Positions 57,072 to 64,000 of a DNA stretch of 64,000 nucleotides are shown here, piece after piece. The stretch's first letter is position 1; each line of letters begins with the position of its first letter. The stretch covers positions 186,001-250,000 of the forward strand of contig JALPQD010000241.1 of NCBI GenBank assembly GCA_023101885.1, given 5' to 3'. Source of the stretch: Typhlomys cinereus (lineage: Eukaryota; Chordata; Mammalia; Rodentia; Platacanthomyidae). Made by a program: the position numbers and the translations under genes. The notes under the pieces are model-generated. The model was not told the origin of the DNA. It was given only the letters and a program-made list of their open reading frames with translations, and made no database searches.

Positions 57072-57338
57072 GGGCCAGAGTTAAGACTCTGCCTTGAAAA
57101 CAGAAGGTCCTGAATTCAGATCCCAGTTCCCATGTAAAAATGCTAGGTGGGAATGACTGGCGGCCTGTACTTCTGGCCCTACAGGGCAGAGCCTGAGAAA
57201 TCCCAAGAGCAAAGCAAAAAGGAGGTAGAAACAATCCGAGATGATTTCTGAAGTCACCCTTAACCTTGCACAGAGTCAGACAATGCCCCTTCCTCACACA
57301 CACCACATGTGCACATGCAAAATAAAATTGAAAAAGAT
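57072..57338 (+). mobile_element. Older member of the tRNA-derived SINE family
   Basis: GTTAAGACTCTGCCTTGAAAACAGAAGGTCCTGAATTCAG, GACTGGCGGCCTGTACTTCTGGCCCTACAGGGCAGAGCCTG and a CA-rich end align with the young SINE copies. The A-box part of the head (about 17 nt) is deleted and the middle is diverged. It shows that the family existed before the young copies spread. A 110-codon minus-strand frame over it is not a gene. Confidence 0.75.
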
Positions 57339-57345
57339 TAGCATT

Positions 57346-58039
57346 GTAAAGAATCTTGTGATTTATTTTTCCCAATATCTTCATTTTTGACATAGTAAAT
57401 GTGAAATTCGGAGAGCTTAAGATAGATGCCTGAGGTCACACAATTTTACAGCAGAATAGAATGACAGTAAGTAAGTAGGAAAGTAAGTAAGTCATAAGTA
57501 AGGATGGCAGGAAGAGAAAGCAGCTCGTATACCTTCCATTCACAATACGTGCTCTCTCAACCTTCCACTTGTATTCTGGGGGCAAACATTTGTCTCTTAT
57601 TCAAAAGAAGATGGTAGTAAGCACTGTACCTAGTTTTGACCCCAGGAGCAGGGAGAGACCTCAGTGGGGGAGGCAGAGAATGAGGATTTGATGTGGGCTT
57701 GAGAAAGACTGACTTTTGTGTATCACTTTCATCTTAGATCAGGAAGACATAGTGGTCAATTGCTTCTGGATTCTTCTGGCTATAAACAATCCAGCACATG
57801 GACTGTCATGGTCATCAATGGGGAATTGTGTCTGAGATTCTCACATCTACTCAGTTCCTCTCGTGGTGGATACTGTCTGGCCCAATAGATGTTTCAAGCT
57901 GCAGTGAATAGGGTTACATGTCCACTTTCTCTAAACTTCTTTCCAGAAATCAGCATATCCAAGAAGAGTTCTGTCCTTTTTCCACCATCACAGGCACACC
58001 TACAGAAAGTTTGTGTGATGGAGTTAGGTTCAGAAAGCT
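57346..58039. other. Intergenic DNA, nothing recognised
   Basis: Unassigned sequence with a short (AAGT)n-like patch at about 57466-57500. Confidence 0.5.
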
Positions 58040-58860
58040 CAGAAATTAAGCCCACCACAAGGTCAGTAAACATTGCAGAAGCTGGGGCAGTAAGAGCCTG
58101 AGATGGAACAATGGTCTGTGCCAGACATTATCTCCTGGACATGACAAGGTTGTGGTATCCGTAATTTCATGGCAGATATGTGTACTTTCACAAAAACTCC
58201 ATGGGAACTGTCCTATAAACACATCACCATGGGAGGAGAAAGAAGCTCCATGCCTCCCTGAGAGGCAAACTCAACATCTAATGGGAAAGAAAAGGAAGAT
58301 GCTGGGGCTGGAGAGGTGGCTCAGGGGTTAGGCCTCTGCCTTGCAGGCGGAAGGTCCTGAGTTCGGATCCTAGACCCCACGTATAGACGCCAGGCGGAAG
58401 CGGGGGCGGCCTGCGTTTCTGGTCCTGGTAGGGAGGAGCCTGTGAATCCTGGGGCAGAGTAAACAAGGAGGAGGTGGAGGCGTCCATGGTGGTTCCCTGA
58501 ATTCGTCCGTGGTTCTGCACACACACACACACACATGCATACACGCACAATTGAATAAAATAATAATAAAAATTTTTTTTAAATTAAAAAAAAAAAGAAA
58601 AGGAAGATGCTTTCCTCAATGGTATACTCACAGCTCTGTTACACTTTCTGGAGCATGAACCATATTAGGCATATATTATCATAGGTAAACTAGATAAAAC
58701 ACAGTGGGCGATATAAGGAAAAAGATTTGAAAATAGGAGGGAGTCTGGTAGGGAGATGAAGGCTTGTAAGGAGAAAAGGAGGGGCAAATGGGACTAGGGT
58801 TTAAGGTATGAGAAATGTCATAAATTTGCTATATTTAGGTATGAAACACTAAAAATAAAC
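58040..58860 (+). repeat. Old LINE-1-3'-end-like repeat, copy 3, split by SINE
   Basis: Contains CATTGCAGAAGCTGGGGCAGTAAGAGCC, ATCTCCTGGACATGACAAGG, then (after the SINE at 58304-58593) GCTTTCCTCAATGGTAT, CTGGAGCATGAA, ACTAGATAAAACACAGTGGGCG, GTCTGGTAGGGAGATGAAGGC and an ACTAAAAATAAAC end. It matches the copies at 19300 (opposite strand) and 20440. Confidence 0.68.
58304..58593 (+). mobile_element. Young tRNA-derived SINE, copy 4
   Basis: Full length, flanked by the perfect 18-bp duplication AAAGAAAAGGAAGATGCT (58286-58303 and 58594-58611). A box TGGCTCAGGGG is at 58317-58327 and B box AGTTCGGATCC at 58360-58370, as in pol III promoters. The anticodon-arm analogue is TCTGC (58335-58339), loop CTTGCAG with TGC at 58342-58344, then GCGGA. 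The GC-rich body is followed by (CA)n and an AATAATAATAAAAA tail. Confidence 0.96.
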
Positions 58861-59639
58861 TACACAAATTTTTTAAAAGACCTATAGCTTGTAATCATGA
58901 GCATGTTCCCTTAAAACACAGTTTAGTCTAGGCTCTACCATTGAGCACTTGATTGCAGATAAGCAGTAGTTATAATAAATAACATCCTGAATATCAAAAT
59001 TAGATACATTCTGAGATTATTTGCCAACTTTACATGAATAGCCTGTAGAGAAGTAAGATGCATAAATCAGGAGTGTTTGGGGAGCAGTAATAGTAAGTGA
59101 TATGATGGACAGAATAAACAGAGATATGTAACACTGTTGATGAAGGATTCATACAATTCAACTACTTGTCAGATTTGGAAGTGATGTGAAAGAAGAGAAA
59201 TGTTTCAGGACTTGGTTAATGACAAATCTTGATTGCCTTGCTGAATTCTCTCTCTCTCTCTCTCTCCATATATATATACACATGTACATAATTCGTTTAG
59301 TGTGTCATCCTAGGTATTAACACTGTGTAACAGGGGTTTATTTTATCCATTGATATCACTACATAATGCTACTCAGAAGTGTTCTGGGCAGTTTTATTTT
59401 TGTGCAAAGATTTCAAGTAGATATTGATCCCTGATTTGAAACATGAGATGAATTGCACCTATTTCTTATGCTAGACATTTTGAGATACTCATTTTATTCA
59501 TGATTACCAATATCCTAGTAGAATCTTTTCACTTGTACTCAGGATGAGGTAACTTGGTCATTTGTCTTGCTGTATTTTTAGGTATGATCTACAATTTATT
59601 ATTACTTTTATGGATCTAAAATTTTGTTGTCTTGCCTTA
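58861..59639. other. Intergenic DNA with a short TC/TA repeat
   Basis: Unassigned apart from a (TC)n(TA)n microsatellite at about 59247-59280. No gene was recognised. Confidence 0.55.
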
Positions 59640-60320
59640 CAATGCACCAGTGATTAATAAATTTAAAGCTGCATCATGACCAAGTCCCATCTGAGAACAT
59701 TTCTTGTCAGTTCAAGAAGAAACTCCACATTAAACAGCAGTCATTCCTCCCAAGGCCCTTATTCCTAGGTACATATTGACAATACACTGTTTCTTGGAAT
59801 TTGCCTATTCTGGATATTTGTAGAATTTTGTAACTTGTTTCTGTCACTTGTCACATTGCTTTTAGGATTCACTCATGGGACAGCATATACTTTCAATAAT
59901 ATATCTATCTGGTCAACAATAGGTGCTGGGTTCCTATACAGTATTCATTCATTCTCTTACACCCTAACAGATATACAGAATCTCCTCTATCAAACTATTA
60001 GCAGCAATTCTGCAATGAAACTCATGTAGAGATTTTAGTTGTACACATTTTCATTTTCTTGAGTGCATACTTAAGAGCACACTTTTTGGGCCCTGTGATA
60101 TCTGCATATACAGTCTTTGAGGAACTAGCAAACTATTGTCCCGATAGATGAGTTCTTTTATTTCCTCATCATCCCTGTATGAGGATTCTTACTTCTTCAC
60201 ACCCTCATTAACACTTTTCCTAATTTGTCTTTTTCTTTATAGCCAGTCTAATGATATTTTGTTGCTGTTTGTATATTCCCAGTGGCTAATAATGTCCAGT
60301 GGATTTTAACATTTGCAGAG
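59640..60320 (-). mobile_element. Ancient LINE-1 3' end and ORF2 C-terminus
   Basis: Antisense landmarks run from 3' UTR (GCATCATGACCAAGTCCCATCTGAGAACATTTC, AAGAAACTCCACATTAAACAGCAGTC, AATTTGCCTATTCTGGATATTT) into ORF2 (GGATTCACTCATGGGACAGCATATAC, TTTGAGGAACTAGCAAACTATTG, CCCTGTATGAGGATTC, CACACCCTCATTAACACTTTTCC, TATAGCCAGTCTAATG, CCCAGTGGCTAATAATG). Clear order, high divergence, no frame. Confidence 0.8.
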
Positions 60321-60778
60321 TTACAAGTTCCAGATTACCTGAAGTTTTTTCAGGAAAGGGGGTTCTTCTATCAAACTGTCATGAATTGATTGACTGTAAA
60401 CATGATTTATAGGGTTGTTCTAATTTTGGACATACAACGTGACAAAGATCTAGGATACTATTAATATAAAACTCTGTCACACAGGAAATCTACGTAGAGC
60501 TGACTGTGTCCCAGAGCTATGTGTTGATACCTGGTCTACAGTGGTCCACTTGCTTTCACAGGTGCAGTGTCTGATGAACTAGAAGCGTGAAACAGAAGCA
60601 TAGCACTTATAATTATAATAAAAATCATAGTAGTAACCATAAGTTTGAAAACATACTATGTATTGTGGACTATGTAAATCATATATTATTTACATCCTCA
60701 TAATCATATACAATTGAAGGAACATGAAAGAGACATTCAGTGGTTCAGAAAAATTAAATAACTTGCTCACATTTAAAT
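60321..60778. other. Intergenic DNA, nothing recognised
   Basis: Unassigned sequence upstream of the SINE target site. Confidence 0.5.
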
Positions 60779-60791
60779 AATAGGAAATGGC

Positions 60792-61088
60792 GGGGCTGGA
60801 GAGGTGGCTCAGGGGTTAAGCCTCTGCCTTGCAGGCAGAAGGTCCTGAATTCAGATCCTAGAACCCACGTATAGACGCCAGGCAGAAGTGGGGGCGGCCT
60901 GCGTTTCCGGTCCTGGTAGGGCGGAGCCTGTGAATCGCGGGGCAGAGTAAACAAGGAGGAGGCGGTCCATGGTGGTTCCTGAATTCGTCTGTGGTTCTAC
61001 ACACACATACATGCATACACGCACATACACACATACAAGCACACACACACATACACGTGCACAATTGAATAAATAATAATAAAAATAA
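60792..61088 (+). mobile_element. Young tRNA-derived SINE, copy 5
   Basis: Full length, flanked by AATAGGAAATGGC (60779-60791 and 61089-61101). The head is GGGGCTGGAGAGGTGGCTCAGG. The anticodon-arm analogue TCTGC/GCAGA (60823-60827 and 60835-60839) is perfectly paired around loop CTTGCAG. Body and CA-rich tail are as in the other copies. Minus-strand frames across it are not genes. Confidence 0.96.
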
Positions 61089-61399
61089 AATAGGAAATGG
61101 CAAGAAGAAATGCTAAAGATAGTCTCTACAGGTCTCAAATTTGGACTATGAATTGCTATTCCTGATTGATAATGATTAATTTCCAAAATTATGGATTTGA
61201 TTTATTCTCTTCTACTTGGTAATACTCAGATGAGGGGAGGATCTAGGCCTTGAAGTAAATGATTTCATACTAAACAATGAGAACCTTCTAAGCTGGTATA
61301 AACATTTTGAGTTCAAAGACCGTGATTACCTCAGCAAGGAGAGCCTCACAATAGTGAATGGAGCCCATGTGTGTTCTGTGTTAGCTCGCTGGATCTGAA

Positions 61400-61615
61400 G
61401 ACGCAGAGGGAAACATCGAGACTTTGGGGTCAAAAAGTCATGAACTCCATGTGGGACATGGACTAGGATCTGAACCTCTGTGACGCTCCTTTGTGTCATG
61501 GAAACGATAAAGTCATGCCGGGTCATTATGAGTGTGTACTGATAATATAGCTGCCTGGAACGGTGCCTACCACTGACGGCAATCTCAATAAATGCTATTT
61601 TTACTTCACTGAAGT
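61400..61615 (+). mobile_element. MIR SINE
   Basis: ATCTGAACCTCTGTGACGC, GTGTCATGGAAACGATAAAGTCATGCCGGGTCATTATGAG and CCTGGAACGGTGCCTACCACTGACGGCAATCTCAATAAATGC follow the MIR core and 3' end closely. It is unusually well kept for so old an element. A 106-codon minus-strand frame across it is rejected as a gene. Confidence 0.78.
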
Positions 61616-63299
61616 GGTGGTTACTTTCTCCAAAAGAGAAATACATTCCATACCATGGTTGGAAACCTGTTTAACTCAAGGGATTGGCAAACAGGGGCTC
61701 TGTTGTATATTTTTCAGCACAGCTAGAGAAAAATACACATCTCTGCTTTCTGATAGCTCAGTTCCACTTTGCATGTACCATGTCTCCTGACTTGGATACT
61801 GCAGTACTCACAGGCTTTCTACATTAAAATTTATATTACTTTATATGGCTCTGTTATTACATGTAATATCTGAGTACTCCAACATCTCAGACTTCTCTCC
61901 CCCCCTCCCTGGTGGGGTATGAAATGAAGTTCACAGCAGTATTATAATAGACAGCTTGGCCAAAATCCAAAAGGAGGCGGGGGTTCCTTAGTAATTATCT
62001 GGAAGACACTACAAAAATGTATGCCTTTCTGTATGTTCATATATAAAATCTGCATTAAATTTTGGGCAAGCTAAAACATGTCCCAGTTTGTATTCCAAGA
62101 GCTTAGCATTTGAAAATGTTGTTCTCTGTCACCCTCTGCTCATTTAAAAAACGAAATGATAGATGAGCCAGATCACCCAGGATCTTGGCGAAATTGGCCC
62201 TCAAAAAGGATGGTACCCACTACTCTCAGCTTTCTGGAGGTGAAGGAGGTAGGAGGGCATCAAGAAGCCTGAGCAGGAGCTGTGCTGCTCTCTAGAAAGG
62301 ATGTGTATCTTTATGGACTGAGTGTATGTCTATGGATTGCTCCAAGGACTCACATCTGTGTCCGATTATGATCCAAACTTTGGTTCATCTGTTTGATTTA
62401 TAAACCCTCCAGGGCCTTTGAGCTCTGACCCTTCTGAGGAGCTCAGCCTAACATTAGGAAGATTTTCACGTAACCTTCGTTCCAACAATAGTTAAATCAG
62501 CTCCTGAGTCTGATTGTTATCCTCAAGGACCTGTCTCCTTTCCACGTGTATGCTGGGAAAGAAAATCCAAAGATTTTAGGGAAATTAAATTCATTGAGAG
62601 GTTAACAATTAATAGAAAACCTGGGAGTGTGCTAGGTTACTGTCTCACAGTTAGACATGTTTCTCTGTTCAATGAAGCTCAGCATTGCTTCATGGACACA
62701 GACACTTATCAATGTGTCTTTGAATTAACTATTCTCTAATGAATAGGTCTTCTTAGAAAATAATGTTCTGTCCACTTTCAGTCTTATCTATCAAAGACTC
62801 ACAGAGCCATGATCACACATAGGAGTTTTTTCCCTGTCTCCTCAACTCCAACCTTTGGGTGGCACACAAATCCTTGATGCTTACCTGGGATTTGCCCTGT
62901 CATTGCCATTCTCTTTCACTCATACTTATGGTACTTTATTTTCAGGAAGAATTATTAGGTTTTAAGTGTTGATGCCTACCAGACACAGACCCCCAAAACA
63001 CCCAACACGGAGCAAGGGAGCTGCCAGCCCTGCTGAAGTGCTAGATGAACTGGAGGCTGGCTCGTGGCTTCACTAGTGAAGCATTGTGGTTTGCATGATG
63101 GGCCACTGGAAGACTGTGAGAGGAAGCAATGATTAAGCAAGCTGGTGGTGTTAGACTGTATCACCTGCCATTGTCTTTTTTGTACTATATAAAATGGTTT
63201 GTTTGAGGGGTGATGCGAATTGAAACTTTTCTGTTATGCCCTGTGTCCCAATCTCTCCAACCTCTGTGTAACATCAGTTTTTCTATTTGTCTTTACTAT
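61616..63299. other. Intergenic DNA, no gene recognised
   Basis: Unassigned. A faint B1-like stretch at about 62205-62275 was considered and not called. No exon or RNA gene is supported. Confidence 0.5.
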
Positions 63300-63575
63300 T
63301 GTCATTCAGTTTCTCTCTCTCCTTTCTATCCTTAGGCTCTCCAACCCCTTTTATTCTTCCCCACCCACACCTTCTCTCCCCTCAGCAATGTTTACTTACC
63401 CTCCTTTTTCTGTTCTCCTCTTCTCCATATCTTTTCTCTTTCCTTCTTTTCTGTTCTTCTTCCCTCCTCTCCTCTCCCCTCCCCTCTCTTCTCTTTTCCT
63501 TGACTTCCTTCCTCTTTCCTCTGTTCCCCTTTTTCTCCTCTCCTCTATTCCCTCCTCTTTTTTCCTGGTCATAAA
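63300..63575. repeat. Pyrimidine-rich low-complexity region
   Basis: C+T-rich stretch with CTCCT and TTTCT units. Long Ser/Phe/Pro/Leu frames on the + strand are composition artefacts. Confidence 0.85.
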
Positions 63576-63634
63576 TCTAAACATGCTATATCTACCATTA
63601 GTAATTATTATATGATTTCTTTGACGATTGTTTT

Positions 63635-63697
63635 AAAAGTTTTCTTTCTTTCTTGCTTGCTTTCTTGCTTTCTTCTTTCTTGCTTTCTTTCTTGATC
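63635..63697. repeat. (CTTT)n-like microsatellite
   Basis: Imperfect CTTT repeat with CTTG variants. The remaining bases to the window end are unassigned. Confidence 0.9.
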
Positions 63698-64000
63698 TCT
63701 AAAACTTGTAAAATACTCCTGACATTTTTTGGCACTTAAACAGAATGCAGTATGGTAATGACACAATTTTTATTGCTTGGAGGTGTTTGTTTGGGGTAAA
63801 AATCTCCTTTTCACATCTTAAAACTGACATCATAGGTTAAAGGGAAGGGTATCTATGGCAGGAGACTTCAAGCATGTGGGAATGGGAATTAGGGTTCTTG
63901 AGAGGCAATTGCCTGTGGACTCAGGTACTCCACTTCCTTTGTTAAAATCACCCTAGACAGGAGAAGGGACAGTGGAGTAGAGGTGAAAGAATAAAGTTGG

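Noticed and set aside
58317..58370. tRNA gene
   Set aside because: A and B boxes and an anticodon arm are visible, but there is no acceptor stem and the sequence continues into a SINE body with target duplications.
61326..61646. 106-codon minus-strand open frame
   Set aside because: Lies across a MIR element read in antisense.
62205..62275. B1-like SINE
   Set aside because: Only a few phrases fit; too weak to separate from chance.

Overview
This window is mammalian intergenic DNA from a rodent. I recognise no cellular protein-coding exon, rRNA or tRNA gene. The evidence for a rodent is the mix of repeats: a 7SL-derived B1-like SINE, several old tRNA-derived SINEs of the B3/B2 type, ORR1-like MaLR LTRs, and LINE-1 elements with tandem-monomer 5' UTRs. 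Ancient mammalian repeats (MIR, LINE-2, old LINE-1, a hAT-type DNA transposon) form the background. The young SINE family and the LINE-1 3' UTRs are not the standard mouse or rat ones as I know them, so a non-murine rodent (for example another myodont) is likely, but I cannot name the species.

Layout. 1-7895: two decayed LINE-1 copies on the + strand. 7896-13138: mostly unassigned DNA holding an endogenous-retrovirus-like solo LTR inserted in a B3-like SINE, a CA/CG repeat, and a ~50-bp minisatellite. 13139-17142: a 5'-truncated LINE-1 on the - strand with a second small LINE-1 nested in it. 17143-21929: unassigned DNA, a possible LTR and two copies of an older LINE-1-3'-end-like repeat. 21930-31100: an ancient LINE-1 (- strand) split by a nearly full-length younger LINE-1 (23708-29701), with a SINE inserted at the younger element's own target-site duplication. 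32621-43683: a full-length LINE-1 (here L1-A) with a CpG-rich monomeric promoter. It is interrupted by a SINE and by a second LINE-1 (L1-B) that ends exactly at the homologous position. 43684-64000: older DNA with SINEs, a twin-primed inverted LINE-1, three MaLR LTRs, MIR, LINE-2, ancient LINE-1 and simple repeats.

How the parts relate. Every long reading frame here is a piece of LINE-1 ORF1 or ORF2, a SINE body, or a simple repeat. All the ORF1 and ORF2 copies carry frameshifts or stops, so no autonomous element survives intact. Many insertions have clear target-site duplications, and these allow the order of events to be read. The observations most worth following are the L1-A/L1-B structure with its seamless junction, the duplicated ORF1 coiled coil and CpG-rich promoter of L1-A, the 3' transduction, the tRNA-Ala(TGC)-like SINE family, and a minisatellite whose unit carries heat-shock-element-like triplets. 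Family names are assigned by memory of consensus sequences and not by database search.
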